Shown piece after piece: positions 8,139 through 17,572 of a stretch of DNA of 64,000 nucleotides. The stretch is from an uncultured Pseudoruegeria sp. Lineage in GTDB: Bacteria > Pseudomonadota > Alphaproteobacteria > Rhodobacterales > Rhodobacteraceae. The notes under the pieces are model-generated. The model ran no database searches, was not told the DNA's origin, and saw only the letters and a program-made list of their open reading frames with translations. Every line of letters begins with the position of its first letter. Within the stretch, counting starts at the first letter, position 1. The stretch spans positions 248,001-312,000 of the forward strand of contig CANMJD010000003.1 of the NCBI GenBank assembly GCA_947498155.1. Reading direction: 5' to 3'. The position numbers and the translations under genes are program-made.

Positions 8139-9443
8139 TTATTCTGCAGCATGCACCGCTGGATTATTGGGATGAGTGGTCCAGTTGGCATAGTCTTTTT
8201 CGACCGTTTTGCCAGTGCGCGGATCAACTGATCCGGCGGCCATCGGCTCCATGGTGATACAGCCTTCAACCGGGCAAACATTCACGCAGAGATTACAGGC
8301 CACACATTCGTCATCTTTGACCGAGAAGGTGCGATCTTCGCTCATGCCGATGGCCTGGTGGCTGGTGTCTTCGCAGGCGGCATAGCAGCGGCCACATTTG
8401 ATGCAATCGTCCTGATTGATCACCGCTTTGGCGACGTAGTTCAGGTTCAGGTCCTGCCAGTCTTTGACCTTTGGCACCGCGCGACCGACGACGTCATCAA
8501 TGGAAGAATACCCTTTTTCATCCATCCACTGGGACAGTCCGGATTTCATTTCCTCAACGATTTTAAAGCCGTAGGTCATGGCCGCGGTACAGACCTGCAC
8601 ATTGCCCGCACCAAGCGAAAGGTACTCCGCCGCATCGCGCCATGTGGTGACGCCACCGATGCCAGAGATCGGCAGGCCAGCGGTTTCGGGGTCGCGGGCA
8701 ATTTCGGCCACCATGTTCAGCGCGATCGGTTTCACCGCCGGACCACAATAGCCACCATGGGAGCCGTATCCGTCAATTTTGGGTTCGGGGCACATATCAT
8801 CCAGATCGACCGAAGTGATCGAGTTGATCGTGTTGATCAGGCTCACCGCATCGGCGCCACCGGCATGGGCGGCGCGTGCCGGTTTGCGTACATCGGTGAT
8901 ATTCGGGGTCAGCTTTACAATGCAGGGCATGCGGGTGTTTTGCTTGACCCAGCGGGTGACCATTTCGATATATTCCGGCACCTGACCGACCGCAGAGCCC
9001 ATACCGCGTTCGGCCATACCGTGCGGGCAGCCAAAATTCAGCTCTACCCCGTCTGCACCGGTGTCTTCGACAAGGGGCAGAATGGCTTTCCATGCGGCTT
9101 CTTCGCAGGGTACCATCAGTGAGACGACCAAGGCGCGATCGGGATAGTCGCGTTTTACCGCTTTGATTTCCCGCAGGTTTACTTCAAGCGGGCGGTCGGT
9201 GATCAACTCGATGTTGTTCAGGCCAAGCAAACGTCTGTCCGCGCCGTAGATCGCGCCATAGCGCGGGCCGTTGACGTTGACGACAGGCGGGCCTTCGGAG
9301 CCGAGGGTCTTCCACACGACCCCACCCCAGCCGGCCTCAAAGGCGCGGCGAACGTTGTATTCTTTATCCGTGGGCGGGGCCGAGGCCAGCCAGAACGGGT
9401 TGGGGGATTTGATTCCGACGAAATTGCTGGAAAGGTCTGCCAT
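8139..9443 (-). CDS. preA: NAD-dependent dihydropyrimidine dehydrogenase, catalytic subunit PreA
   Basis: Catalytic subunit (434 residues) that reduces uracil or thymine to the 5,6-dihydro form with electrons passed from PreT. Residues 1 to about 330 form the dihydroorotate-dehydrogenase-like FMN barrel (LNFGCPHGM near 135-143, KLTPN near 177, SGIGG near 260). The C-terminus is a bacterial ferredoxin domain with two 4Fe-4S sites: Cys347, 350, 353, 357 and Cys380, 383, 386, 390. The loop that holds the catalytic cysteine in mammalian enzyme (ACGQ) reads AVGQ here, with Val152. It lies 21 bp downstream of preT in one operon, and a terminator lies 27 bp after its stop. Confidence 0.95.
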   Translation of the reverse strand: MADLSSNFVGIKSPNPFWLASAPPTDKEYNVRRAFEAGWGGVVWKTLGSEGPPVVNVNGPRYGAIYGADRRLLGLNNIELITDRPLEVNLREIKAVKRDYPDRALVVSLMVPCEEAAWKAILPLVEDTGADGVELNFGCPHGMAERGMGSAVGQVPEYIEMVTRWVKQNTRMPCIVKLTPNITDVRKPARAAHAGGADAVSLINTINSITSVDLDDMCPEPKIDGYGSHGGYCGPAVKPIALNMVAEIARDPETAGLPISGIGGVTTWRDAAEYLSLGAGNVQVCTAAMTYGFKIVEEMKSGLSQWMDEKGYSSIDDVVGRAVPKVKDWQDLNLNYVAKAVINQDDCIKCGRCYAACEDTSHQAIGMSEDRTFSVKDDECVACNLCVNVCPVEGCITMEPMAAGSVDPRTGKTVEKDYANWTTHPNNPAVHAAE

Positions 9444-9464
9444 TTGGGTATCCTTCCTTTCTGA

Positions 9465-10802
9465 TTAGCGTGCGCTGAGCGCGGCATGAATGGACTCGGC
9501 GGCATCGCGCCCCTCGGCAACCGCCGTCACGGTGAGATCATCGCCACCCGTGGCGCAATCACCACCAGCCCAAATCTTCTCAACCGAGGTTTTACCGGTC
9601 TCATCTACTTTGATTTTCCCACCGGAAAGCGCCAGCCCATCGGGTGCGCCTTCCAGCGTTTGACCGATGGCTTTGAACACTTGATCCGCCTTAAGTCGGA
9701 TGGTTTCGCCGGTGCCTTTCAGCCCTGCGTCAGTCTGAGTTGTATATTCCAGTTCGATCTCAACGGCTGCGCCGTTGCCTATCACTTTTACCGGTTGCAC
9801 ATTCTCAAGGATGCGTACGCCGTTAGACGCTGCCAGATCCTGCTCGTAGGGCGAAGCGCCCATGCGATCGCGTCCACGACGATAGGCGATGGTGACATTC
9901 TCGGCCCCGAGTTTGCGCGATTGAACAGCCGCATCCACTGCCGTCATGCCGCCGCCGATGACCACAACATTGCGCCCGATCGGCAGGCTGGACAGATCGT
10001 CAGACTGGCGCAGGGTGGCGATAAAATCTACCGCGTCCTGAACGCCCGCTTTATCTTCACCTTCGGCCCGCAGGCTGTTTACACCGGCCAGACCGATGCC
10101 AAGGAACACCGCATCGTAATCCGCCTGCAGACTGTCCAGAGACAGACCCTGCCCCAGCGCCTTGCCAGTTTCGATTTTGATACCGCCGATTTTCAACAGC
10201 CATTCCACCTCAGCCTCGGCAAAGCCATCAACAGATTTATAGCTGGCGATGCCAAATTCGTTCAGCCCGCCCGCCTTGGCGCGCGCATCAAACACGGTGA
10301 CCTCATGGCCATGCATCGCCACGCGATGTGCACAGGACAGACCCGCAGGTCCTGCCCCGACCACCGCCACGCGCTTACCGGTTTCAGGCGCGCGCGTGAA
10401 CGGATGTTCACCTGACGCCATCAGTGTGTCCGTGGCGTAGCGTTGCAGCTGGCCGATCAACACCGGTTTGCCTTCGGCGGCTTCGCGCACGCAGGCTTGC
10501 TCACATAGGGTTTCTGTCGGGCACACACGGGCGCACATGCCGCCCATGATGTTCTGTGTCAGGATCGTTTTGGCCGCTGCTTCGGGCGTATCCGTCGCGA
10601 TCTGGCGAATAAATAGGGGAATGTCGATGTCTGTCGGACAGGCGGTGATACAGGGTGCATCATAGCAGAAATAGCAGCGATCCGCCGCAACCTGCGCTTC
10701 GTGTTTGTCCAAAGGCGCATGCAGATCCGAAAAGTTATCTGCGTAATCCTCTGGCGTCAGTCTCCCTGCGACTACACCGGGTGTCATCTGGCTATTGGGC
10801 AT
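9465..10802 (-). CDS. preT: NAD-dependent dihydropyrimidine dehydrogenase, electron-transfer subunit PreT
   Basis: Flavoprotein of 445 residues related to the small subunit of glutamate synthase. It passes electrons from NADH to PreA. The N-terminal iron-sulfur region has cysteines 43, 46, 51, 55 and 90, 94, 100, 104. The FAD-binding motif is VGAGPAGLSCA (about 148-158) and the NAD(P)-binding motif is VIGGGMTAVDAA in the second half. I chose ATG 10802 (MPNSQMTPGV) because AGAGAGG precedes it; the upstream extension reads into the operator region and looks non-coding. It is the first gene of the preT-preA operon and has RutR-like half sites just upstream. Confidence 0.95.
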   Translation of the reverse strand: MPNSQMTPGVVAGRLTPEDYADNFSDLHAPLDKHEAQVAADRCYFCYDAPCITACPTDIDIPLFIRQIATDTPEAAAKTILTQNIMGGMCARVCPTETLCEQACVREAAEGKPVLIGQLQRYATDTLMASGEHPFTRAPETGKRVAVVGAGPAGLSCAHRVAMHGHEVTVFDARAKAGGLNEFGIASYKSVDGFAEAEVEWLLKIGGIKIETGKALGQGLSLDSLQADYDAVFLGIGLAGVNSLRAEGEDKAGVQDAVDFIATLRQSDDLSSLPIGRNVVVIGGGMTAVDAAVQSRKLGAENVTIAYRRGRDRMGASPYEQDLAASNGVRILENVQPVKVIGNGAAVEIELEYTTQTDAGLKGTGETIRLKADQVFKAIGQTLEGAPDGLALSGGKIKVDETGKTSVEKIWAGGDCATGGDDLTVTAVAEGRDAAESIHAALSAR

Positions 10803-10820
10803 TTTTGCCTCTCTGCTGGA

Positions 10821-10873
10821 TTTATCTAATTGGTAAATCGTGCCACAGGTCAATTTTTTTATCAAATGGTAAA
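10821..10873. promoter_or_regulatory. Two degenerate RutR-like palindromes upstream of preT
   Basis: TTTATCTAATTGGTAAA (10821-10837) and TTTATCAAATGGTAAA (10858-10873) share the arms TTTATC and GGTAAA. The second agrees with the perfect operator at 7169-7184 at 13 of 16 positions. They lie 19 and 56 bp upstream of the preT start, where a repressor could block RNA polymerase. Confidence 0.6.
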
Positions 10874-11090
10874 TTTTTAGAAACTGCGGGGATTTACCCG
10901 ATGCTGCCCAGCACGGCAGCAAAATCAACGGGCTGCACAATTTTCAGACGACCCGCAGATTTCAAGGATTTCCGAAGGCACCCATATAAAACTGTCACGG
11001 GGCGCTTTTCACCGCTAGTGACGTAGCGTATAACCCACTCCATTAGGGCAAGCCTGCTTTAGACAGGACGCTAGACCGATCGAGGATAGC

Positions 11091-11582
11091 ATGACAAAAG
11101 AAAATCACGAAAACGACGTCGCCTTTATCAAGGCACTTGCGGAATTGCTGAATGACAATGACCTGACCGAACTAGAGGTCATGCGGGAATACAGCAATAA
11201 CAACAGCTTGAACGTACGCGTCAGCAAAGAAACCAATGTTGTCACCAACACTGTCGCAGCCCCCGCGCCCGTAGCTATGGCTGCGGCACCTGTTGCGGCG
11301 GCCCCTGCGCCAGCCGCTGCGGCGGCCTCAGATGATCCGGCGTCACATCCGGGTGCTGTCAGCTCACCGATGGTTGGTACCGCCTATATGGCCGCAGAAC
11401 CGGGCGCAGCCGCGTTTGTATCCGTTGGGGCAACGGTCAAAGAAGGCGACACTTTAATGATTGTGGAGGCCATGAAAACCATGAACCACATTCCGGCACC
11501 GGCCTCTGGCACGGTGAAACGTATTCTGGTTGGTGATGGCGATGCTGTCGAATTTGGCCAGCCCCTGATGATCCTCGAATAA
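11091..11582 (+). CDS. accB: Biotin carboxyl carrier protein of acetyl-CoA carboxylase
   Basis: Carrier subunit (163 residues) of the first step of fatty acid synthesis. It has an N-terminal domain (1-50), an Ala/Pro-rich flexible linker (55-85) and a C-terminal biotinyl domain with EAMKTM, where Lys129 is biotinylated. The start is ATG 11091. It is followed 12 bp later by accC, forming the standard accBC operon. The 150-bp region upstream holds its promoter; TATAAC near 11030 is a possible -10. Confidence 0.96.
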   Translation: MTKENHENDVAFIKALAELLNDNDLTELEVMREYSNNNSLNVRVSKETNVVTNTVAAPAPVAMAAAPVAAAPAPAAAAASDDPASHPGAVSSPMVGTAYMAAEPGAAAFVSVGATVKEGDTLMIVEAMKTMNHIPAPASGTVKRILVGDGDAVEFGQPLMILE

Positions 11583-11594
11583 GGCGCTTTGGCC

Positions 11595-12941
11595 ATGTTC
11601 GATAAAATTCTGATCGCGAACCGGGGCGAAATTGCCCTGCGCGTCATTCGCGCCTGTCGAGAGATGGGCATTCAATCCGTGGCGGTACATTCCACGGCTG
11701 ATTCCGATGCCATGCATGTGCGCATGGCGGATGAGGCCGTCTGCATCGGGCCGCCCTCTTCGACTGATAGTTACCTGAATATTCCGGCCATCATCGCCGC
11801 TTGTGAAATCACCGGCGCGCAGGCGATCCATCCGGGATACGGGTTCCTGTCTGAAAACGCTGCCTTTGTGCAGGCGCTCGAAGATCACGACATCACCTTT
11901 ATCGGCCCCACCGCCGAGCACATCCGCGTCATGGGCGATAAAATCACCGCCAAGGACACGATGAAAAAACTCGGCGTGCCCTGTGTGCCCGGGTCCGAAG
12001 GGGGGGTACCGGATTACGAAACCGCCAAAAAAGTCGCCGAGGATATGGGTTTCCCCGTGATCATCAAAGCGACAGCGGGCGGTGGCGGCAAAGGTATGAA
12101 GCTTGCCAAATCGGCGGATGATCTGGAAACAGCGTTCCGCACCGCGCGGTCCGAAGGCAAAGCCAACTTTGGCAATGACGAAGTCTATATCGAGAAATAT
12201 CTCGGCAAGCCTCGTCATATCGAAGTGCAGGTTTTTGGCGATGGCAAGGGCACAGCCGTGCATCTTGGCGAACGCGACTGCTCGCTTCAGCGCCGTCACC
12301 AGAAAGTCTTTGAAGAGGCCCCTGGCCCCTGCATCACGCCTGAAATGCGTGCAGCAATTGGTAAAACTTGTGCTGATGCGGTGGCGGATATCAACTATAT
12401 CGGCGCGGGGACAATCGAGTTTCTCTATGAGGACGGCGAGTTCTTCTTTATCGAGATGAACACCCGTTTGCAGGTGGAACATCCAGTCACAGAAGCGATC
12501 TTTGGCGTCGATCTGGTCCGCGAGCAAATCCGCGTTGCTGCCGGAATGCCGATGTCTTTTGGACAGGATGATCTGACCATCAACGGCCATGCGATTGAAG
12601 TACGGATTAACGCCGAAAAACTGCCGAACTTCTCTCCGTGTCCTGGTAAAATCTCGGCCTATCACAGCCCGGGCGGTTTGGGCGTGCGCATGGATTCGGC
12701 CCTTTATAACGGCTACTCCATCCCGCCTTATTACGACAGCCTGATCGGCAAGCTGATCGTGCACGGGCGCGACCGACCAGAGGCCTTGTCGCGTCTGGGC
12801 CGTGCGCTTGGCGAGTTGATCATTGATGGCATCGACACCACCACGCCGCTGTTTCACGCGCTGCTGGCCGAAGACGCCGTACAAACCGGTGACTATGACA
12901 TCCACTGGCTCGAAAAATGGCTAGAGTCCAATCTGGGCTAA
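11595..12941 (+). CDS. accC: Acetyl-CoA carboxylase, biotin carboxylase subunit
   Basis: ATP-dependent enzyme of 448 residues that carboxylates the biotin on AccB. The N-terminus is the biotin carboxylase domain ([20 protein letters not shown]), followed by the ATP-grasp glycine loop ([12 protein letters not shown], about 157-168), then [14 protein letters not shown] and the C-terminal domain. I chose ATG 11595 because the family begins [12 protein letters not shown]; an in-frame TTG lies two codons earlier. A terminator follows 7 bp after the stop. Confidence 0.97.
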   Translation: MFDKILIANRGEIALRVIRACREMGIQSVAVHSTADSDAMHVRMADEAVCIGPPSSTDSYLNIPAIIAACEITGAQAIHPGYGFLSENAAFVQALEDHDITFIGPTAEHIRVMGDKITAKDTMKKLGVPCVPGSEGGVPDYETAKKVAEDMGFPVIIKATAGGGGKGMKLAKSADDLETAFRTARSEGKANFGNDEVYIEKYLGKPRHIEVQVFGDGKGTAVHLGERDCSLQRRHQKVFEEAPGPCITPEMRAAIGKTCADAVADINYIGAGTIEFLYEDGEFFFIEMNTRLQVEHPVTEAIFGVDLVREQIRVAAGMPMSFGQDDLTINGHAIEVRINAEKLPNFSPCPGKISAYHSPGGLGVRMDSALYNGYSIPPYYDSLIGKLIVHGRDRPEALSRLGRALGELIIDGIDTTTPLFHALLAEDAVQTGDYDIHWLEKWLESNLG

Positions 12942-12947
12942 GCTTTG

Positions 12948-12978
12948 ACGCCTCCACCTACTGGTGGGGGCGTTTTTT
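12948..12978 (+). terminator. Rho-independent terminator after accBC
   Basis: Stem ACGCCTCCACC/GGTGGGGGCGT (11 bp with one G-T pair), loop TACT, followed by six T residues. It lies before the aat start at 12995, which argues against the earlier in-frame aat start at 12917. Confidence 0.88.
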
Positions 12979-12994
12979 ATTGGCGCGGGACGGT

Positions 12995-13663
12995 ATGGAT
13001 CACACGCTCACCCCTGAAATCTTATTACGTGCCTATGCCAGCGGGATATTTCCGATGGCAGAATCCCGCGAAGACCCTGAGATTTTTTGGGTTGATCCGG
13101 AGCAACGGGGCGTCATCCCGCTGAACGGGTTTCATATCTCGCGCTCGCTTGCCAAACGGTTGCGCGCAGGTGTGTTCCAGATCGGGGCAGACACGGATTT
13201 TGCAGGAGTGGTAAAGGGCTGCGCTGATCGCCCCGAGACGTGGATAAACGACGAGATCTTCAGCCTCTATTCCGAGCTTCACCAGATGGGATTTGCCCAC
13301 AGCATCGAGGTCTATCAGGACGGCAGGCTTGTCGGCGGCGTCTACGGCGTTGCACTGGGCGGGGCGTTTTTTGGCGAGAGCATGTTTTCGCGCCGTACCG
13401 ATGCCTCCAAAGTGGCGTTGGCCTATCTGGTGGATCGTTTGGCTGTCGGGGGGTTTACCCTGCTGGATACACAGTTTCTAACCGACCATCTTGCCTCGCT
13501 CGGGGCGCAAGAAATCCCGCGAAGCGCCTATCGCAAAAGGCTGACAAAGGCGTTGACGACAAAAGCGGATTTTTACCGCCAAGAGGCTATTCCGTCGGCG
13601 CAGGCGCTTCTATCGCGCAACGCAGCGGCCAGACGTCGTAACGCGGATGGTCCAGCGCGCTAA
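12995..13663 (+). CDS. aat: Leucyl/phenylalanyl-tRNA--protein transferase
   Basis: Cytoplasmic transferase (222 residues) that adds Leu or Phe to N-terminal Arg or Lys of proteins, marking them for the ClpS/ClpAP N-end rule. Motifs are [14 protein letters not shown] near the N-terminus, [26 protein letters not shown]-like ([23 protein letters not shown]), and [22 protein letters not shown] 12995 has GGGACGGT upstream and lies beyond the accC terminator. Its 3' end overlaps the convergent DUF2155 gene by 77 bp. The accBC-aat order is common in this group. Confidence 0.95.
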   Translation: MDHTLTPEILLRAYASGIFPMAESREDPEIFWVDPEQRGVIPLNGFHISRSLAKRLRAGVFQIGADTDFAGVVKGCADRPETWINDEIFSLYSELHQMGFAHSIEVYQDGRLVGGVYGVALGGAFFGESMFSRRTDASKVALAYLVDRLAVGGFTLLDTQFLTDHLASLGAQEIPRSAYRKRLTKALTTKADFYRQEAIPSAQALLSRNAAARRRNADGPAR

Positions 13664-14096
13664 GTGCGGGGGCCGAAGCAATCATCCAGCCGTCAAATAC
13701 ATCCTTGTCCAGCGTCTGATCAAAGACAGTCACATGGGCATAAGCATCGCCGGAGGGGTTGTCGGTCGGATAGCGGCATTCTTTCATCGTCACGCGAATG
13801 CGCCCGAATTCGGCGCTTTCGCCATTGAGCAGCTCAAAATCCGCCCGCCCCCCATCGACACGGTCCAGACCGCGCAGCAGACCGCCCTTGGCAGCGGTTA
13901 CTTTTTCGCGTTCGTCGATTTCGATCAGTCGAATGGTTTGATCAATGATCAAGCCGAATGCGTCCCCATCGATCTCACCATCAACAATCTGGCCATTCGG
14001 ATTGGCGCCGGACTGTTCTTCGGGCAAAAGACCAAAGGTCTGGGCCTGCGCCATCGGGGCATGGGCCAAAAGCAGGCAATATACGAGCCGTTTCAT
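13587..14096 (-). CDS. DUF2155 domain-containing exported protein
   Basis: A 169-residue secreted protein of unknown function. The N-terminus [18 protein letters not shown] is a Sec signal peptide with cleavage after AQA. The DUF2155 domain (about 55-155) contains [25 protein letters not shown]-like sequence, then a cysteine in [19 protein letters not shown] and a final WPLRC. Its start overlaps the mlaD-like stop as ATGA, so three genes (NDUFA12, mlaD-like, DUF2155) form one minus-strand operon. The 3' end overlaps aat head-on by 77 bp. Confidence 0.88.
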   Translation of the reverse strand: MKRLVYCLLLAHAPMAQAQTFGLLPEEQSGANPNGQIVDGEIDGDAFGLIIDQTIRLIEIDEREKVTAAKGGLLRGLDRVDGGRADFELLNGESAEFGRIRVTMKECRYPTDNPSGDAYAHVTVFDQTLDKDVFDGWMIASAPALSALDHPRYDVWPLRCAIEAPAPTE

Positions 14097-14542
14097 TCCG
14101 CCCCACCTGACACAAATTTCAACAGCAGCGAGATCAGGCTCACCGCGCCTTGGGTGTCTTCGACCTCGTCGCCGGGTTCAAAGTAAAAGGGCGATCCACC
14201 CGGAACAACTTCGACAAAATTGCCCCCCAGCAAGCCTTCGGAAGCGATGATAATCGCGCTGTCATCCGGCACCAAAACACCGGAGTCCATGGCTATGGTG
14301 GTATCGGCACGATAGGTATCGGCATTCAGATCCACGGCTGTCACCGTGCCGACTTTGACACCGGCCAAACGCACATCGGTGCCAGAGCCGACCCCTTCGG
14401 CAGAGCGGAAACTAGCAGTTAGATGATAGCTGGACGGTGCAGCGCCGGACAAGCCGGTGGTTTGCGCCGCATAAAGCAGAAAACCGGCTGCAATGGCGAC
14501 AACGCCCGCCCCGACCAGAGTTTCTGTCACCGAGCCGGTCAC
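14093..14542 (-). CDS. mlaD: MlaD-family (MCE domain) lipid-transport protein
   Basis: Membrane-anchored periplasmic protein of about 149 residues. A single N-terminal helix (LVGAGVVAIAAGFLLYA) is followed by one MCE domain (about 40-120: FRSAEGVGSGTDVRLAGVKVG). MlaD subunits form a ring that carries phospholipids between membranes as part of MlaFEDB. No mlaE or mlaF gene is adjacent; they must lie elsewhere. I chose GTG 14542 (VTGSVTETLVG) because no ATG fits well and it starts a few bases beyond the upstream stop. A longer start at 14620 would overlap the NDUFA12 gene by 70 bp. Confidence 0.85.
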   Translation of the reverse strand: MTGSVTETLVGAGVVAIAAGFLLYAAQTTGLSGAAPSSYHLTASFRSAEGVGSGTDVRLAGVKVGTVTAVDLNADTYRADTTIAMDSGVLVPDDSAIIIASEGLLGGNFVEVVPGGSPFYFEPGDEVEDTQGAVSLISLLLKFVSGGAE

Positions 14543-14546
14543 AGGG

Positions 14547-14921
14547 TTACTCGGGCTGCCAGGCTTCGTAATCGCGACGATCCGCAGGGGCGGCCTGACG
14601 CAAGGACCCCGCTGGCGCATAGGCGAGCGGCGTGCCTGTCATGTTTTCCTGATGCGGCTTTTCCCATGACTTGTGGGCAAGCGGCGCTTCGGTGGGCGGT
14701 TGATCATAGGTGAAATGCAGCCAGCCATGCCAATCTGGCGATACGCGCGAGGCCTCTGGTTCGCCATCATACATCACCCAGCGTTTTTTACCGTCGCGGG
14801 TTTCATAATAGATGTTACCGTCGCTATCTTCGCCGACTTTCACGCCTTTTCGCGAAGTGAAAATCTGGGTGCCGAGCGTTGCGCCCCGCCACCACGTCAA
14901 AAGTCGAAGAATGAAGTTCAT
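14547..14921 (-). CDS. NADH:ubiquinone oxidoreductase accessory subunit, NDUFA12 family
   Basis: Homologue (124 residues) of the mitochondrial complex I subunit NDUFA12 (B17.2), an accessory subunit of alphaproteobacterial complex I. Family features are [43 protein letters not shown], and [17 protein letters not shown]. It is the first gene of an operon with mlaD-like and DUF2155, separate from the nuo genes, an arrangement I recall as common in Rhodobacteraceae. The start is ATG 14921 with GGAGGCC upstream. Confidence 0.94.
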   Translation of the reverse strand: MNFILRLLTWWRGATLGTQIFTSRKGVKVGEDSDGNIYYETRDGKKRWVMYDGEPEASRVSPDWHGWLHFTYDQPPTEAPLAHKSWEKPHQENMTGTPLAYAPAGSLRQAAPADRRDYEAWQPE

Positions 14922-15083
14922 ATTGGCCTCCGGTAATCGTCCTTATCCATATGAACCAACTCGCGCCCAAGGTCTAGGGGCGGATGATCACAGACCCAAA
15001 AAAGCGGGCTTTCGCTTTTAAATTTGCGTTTGCCGGCAAGACAGGCATAGTTCTGCCTAAGCGACGTAGATCAAAGGCAAAAC

Positions 15084-15350
15084 ATGGCCCCTTATTTAAC
15101 TGCATTTTTGATTATGGGACTTCCAGCTGGTGTCGGCATCTATGCGATTGTCGTCTCAAAGAACCCGAATGATCGCCAATTCGGGGCCTTTTTGCTGGTC
15201 TATTCGGTTGGTATTGCGCTTGTCTCCCACCAAATTTCCCCCCGCTATCGCCCGGCCTCGGTTGAGGGGATGCTACATATTCCCATCGTCTTCCTGATCT
15301 GCCTTTCGGCCGGACTGGCCTTGGCGCTTTGGCGGCGGCTCCGAAAATAA
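15084..15350 (+). CDS. Small membrane protein of unknown function
   Basis: An 88-residue protein with three predicted membrane helices: about 2-24 (LTAFLIMGLPAGVGIYAIVV), 32-47 and 63-82, ending in RRLRK. I do not recognise the family. The start ATG 15084 has AAAGGC upstream, and a strong terminator follows 14 bp after the stop, both supporting a real gene. It stands alone, converging on clpX. Confidence 0.6.
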   Translation: MAPYLTAFLIMGLPAGVGIYAIVVSKNPNDRQFGAFLLVYSVGIALVSHQISPRYRPASVEGMLHIPIVFLICLSAGLALALWRRLRK

Positions 15351-15364
15351 GGTGTAAAACGAAA

Positions 15365-15388
15365 AAAGGCAGGGAATACCCTGCCTTT
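15365..15388. terminator. Bidirectional terminator between small membrane protein gene and clpX
   Basis: Perfect 10-bp stem AAAGGCAGGG/CCCTGCCTTT with loop AATA, serving both convergent genes. Confidence 0.9.
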
Positions 15389-15415
15389 CTCATTAAACTT
15401 TATTATCCGTGCACC

Positions 15416-16678
15416 TTATCCAGCACTGGCTTCTTCAGCCTCAGCTTCGGCAAACGCTATCAGCGGTGCAGCGCCGGCTGTCACGGCCTCTTCGTTGACT
15501 ACAACCTTTTCGACATTCTCAAGACCGGGCAATTCGAACATCGTATCCAGCAGAATGTCCTCCATGATAGAGCGCAAACCACGGGCACCTGTCTTACGTT
15601 CGATCGCACGTTTTGAAATCGCGCGTAGGGCTTCGTCGGTAAAGGTCAGTTCCGCATCTTCCAGATCAAAGAGACGCTGATACTGTTTGATCAGCGCATT
15701 CTTTGGTTCGGTCAGAATGGTGACAAGGGCGTCCTCATCCAGATCTTCCAAAGTCGCAATCACCGGCAGTCGGCCAACAAATTCAGGGATCAGACCGAAT
15801 TTCAGCAGATCTTCTGGCTCAAGGTCTTTGAAGTACTCGCCAACGGTTTTCTGCGTTTCATCCCGCACATCCGCGCCAAAGCCCATGGCAGAGCCCTTGC
15901 CGCGCTGCGCGATGATTTTATCCAGACCGGCAAAGGCGCCACCACAGATAAACAGGATATTGGTTGTGTCCACCTGCAGGAATTCCTGCTGCGGATGCTT
16001 GCGCCCGCCTTGGGGCGGCACGGAAGCAACGGTGCCTTCCATGATTTTCAGCAAAGCCTGTTGCACGCCCTCGCCCGAGACATCGCGAGTGATCGACGGG
16101 TTGTCGGATTTGCGGGTAATCTTGTCGACCTCATCGATATAGACGATGCCGCGTTGCGCACGCTCGACGTTATATTCGGACGCCTGCAACAATTTCAGAA
16201 TGATGTTTTCGACATCTTCGCCCACATAACCGGCTTCGGTCAGAGTGGTGGCATCGGCCATGGTGAACGGCACATCCAGAATCCGCGCCAGCGTCTGGGC
16301 CAGCAGCGTTTTACCGCAGCCTGTTGGCCCGATCAGCATGATGTTGGATTTCGCCAGTTCAATGTCGGATTTTTCGGCGTGGTTCAGGCGTTTATAATGG
16401 TTATGCACCGCCACAGACAGCACGCGTTTGGCATGGGCCTGCCCGATAACGTAATCGTCCAGAACCGTACAGATTTCCTGAGGAGTGGGCACACCATCGG
16501 AAGACTTCAACGCCGAAGATTTGGTTTCTTCGCGAATAATATCCATGCAGAGTTCAACGCATTCATCACAGATAAACACCGTTGGACCCGCAATCAGCTT
16601 GCGTACCTCATGCTGGCTCTTTCCGCAGAAAGAACAGTAGAGGGTGTTTTTGCCGTCGCCGCTTGCGTTATTCGCCAT
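15416..16678 (-). CDS. clpX: ATP-dependent Clp protease ATP-binding subunit ClpX
   Basis: AAA+ unfoldase (420 residues) that feeds substrates to ClpP. The N-terminal zinc-binding domain has Cys15, 18, 37 and 40. Walker A is GPTGCGKT (about 119-126), Walker B is IVYIDEVDK, and the pore loop GYVGED is present, as is the IGF-type ClpP-contact loop region. The start is ATG 16678. It lies 144 bp after clpP, with a strong hairpin between them. Confidence 0.98.
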   Translation of the reverse strand: MANNASGDGKNTLYCSFCGKSQHEVRKLIAGPTVFICDECVELCMDIIREETKSSALKSSDGVPTPQEICTVLDDYVIGQAHAKRVLSVAVHNHYKRLNHAEKSDIELAKSNIMLIGPTGCGKTLLAQTLARILDVPFTMADATTLTEAGYVGEDVENIILKLLQASEYNVERAQRGIVYIDEVDKITRKSDNPSITRDVSGEGVQQALLKIMEGTVASVPPQGGRKHPQQEFLQVDTTNILFICGGAFAGLDKIIAQRGKGSAMGFGADVRDETQKTVGEYFKDLEPEDLLKFGLIPEFVGRLPVIATLEDLDEDALVTILTEPKNALIKQYQRLFDLEDAELTFTDEALRAISKRAIERKTGARGLRSIMEDILLDTMFELPGLENVEKVVVNEEAVTAGAAPLIAFAEAEAEEASAG

Positions 16679-16775
16679 ATTCGTACCTCTGCCCGATCGG
16701 GGCCATTATCTCTTCCGACTTTCGCCGGACTTAGCGCTGGCCATAAGTTTATGGCAGCGGCTAGGCATCTACAAC

Positions 16776-16811
16776 GGCAAAAACGCAGTTTTCAGAGGCT
16801 GCGTTTTTGCC
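16776..16811 (-). terminator. Strong hairpin between clpP and clpX
   Basis: Perfect 13-bp stem GGCAAAAACGCAG/CTGCGTTTTTGCC with a 10-base loop. It lies 12 bp after the clpP stop in an otherwise co-oriented pair. It may terminate part of clpP transcription or stabilise the clpP mRNA, uncoupling the two subunits. Confidence 0.75.
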
Positions 16812-16822
16812 AGATATTTTTT

Positions 16823-17449
16823 TTATGCGTCAGCATCCTTGCTGCGGTTTTCAACGATCTCATCGATGAGACCCCAGTCTTTGGCATCCTCTGCCGACAT
16901 AAAGTTATCGCGCTCCAGCGCTTCGACAACTGCTTTCATCTTCTGATTGGTATGTTTGACATAGATACCGTTCAGGCGATCTTTCAGCTTTTGGGTTTCC
17001 TGCGCATGGATCATGATATCCGTCGCCTGCCCCTGATAGCCACCAGAAGGCTGGTGCACCATGATGCGCGAATTCGGCAAGGAGAAACGCATGCCCGGCG
17101 CACCGGCTGCCAAAAGCAACGACCCCATAGAAGCCGCCTGCCCCACACAGAGGGTGGATACTTTGGGTTTGATGTATTGCATCGTGTCGTAGATCGACAG
17201 ACCAGAGGTCACAACACCACCGGGGCTGTTGATATACATGGAAATTTCTTTGCTCGGATTTTCCGCCTCAAGGTGCAATAGCTGCGCCACGATCAGCGAC
17301 GACATACCGTCATGCACCGGACCGGACAAAAAGATGATCCGTTCCTTCAGCAGGCGTGAGAAAATGTCATAGGCCCGTTCACCACGGCTTGTTTGCTCAA
17401 CAACCATGGGCACGAGGGTGTTCATGTAGAAGTCCTGTGGGTCTCTCAT
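16823..17449 (-). CDS. clpP: ATP-dependent Clp protease proteolytic subunit ClpP
   Basis: Serine protease (208 residues) of the ClpXP complex. The catalytic serine is Ser107 in GQAASMGS and the histidine is His132 in [15 protein letters not shown] is at 74-78. I kept ATG 17449 ([16 protein letters not shown]), which fits the group's usual N-terminus; ATG 17425 is an alternative with AGGA upstream. The upstream region contains CTTG followed by CGATAC-like sequence, a weak candidate for a heat-shock promoter. Confidence 0.97.
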   Translation of the reverse strand: MRDPQDFYMNTLVPMVVEQTSRGERAYDIFSRLLKERIIFLSGPVHDGMSSLIVAQLLHLEAENPSKEISMYINSPGGVVTSGLSIYDTMQYIKPKVSTLCVGQAASMGSLLLAAGAPGMRFSLPNSRIMVHQPSGGYQGQATDIMIHAQETQKLKDRLNGIYVKHTNQKMKAVVEALERDNFMSAEDAKDWGLIDEIVENRSKDADA

Positions 17450-17572
17450 ATTCGCCTGCCTGTTTATCTGCTTTCAAAGAATGCGCGGAAGTTCACTACC
17501 AGAGTCTTAGTATCGCGTTCTAGGGGCTGCAAGGGCAGAACGACTTTGGAAGATCAATCCCCTGAAACGTCA

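Noticed and set aside
11454-12905. Long open frame (about 480 codons) antisense to accC
   Set aside because: It lies wholly opposite a conserved accC gene, has no recognisable domain and reflects codon bias of the sense strand.
12917-12994. Upstream in-frame start for aat
   Set aside because: It would overlap accC and run through the accBC terminator; the family N-terminus and a ribosome-binding site fit ATG 12995.
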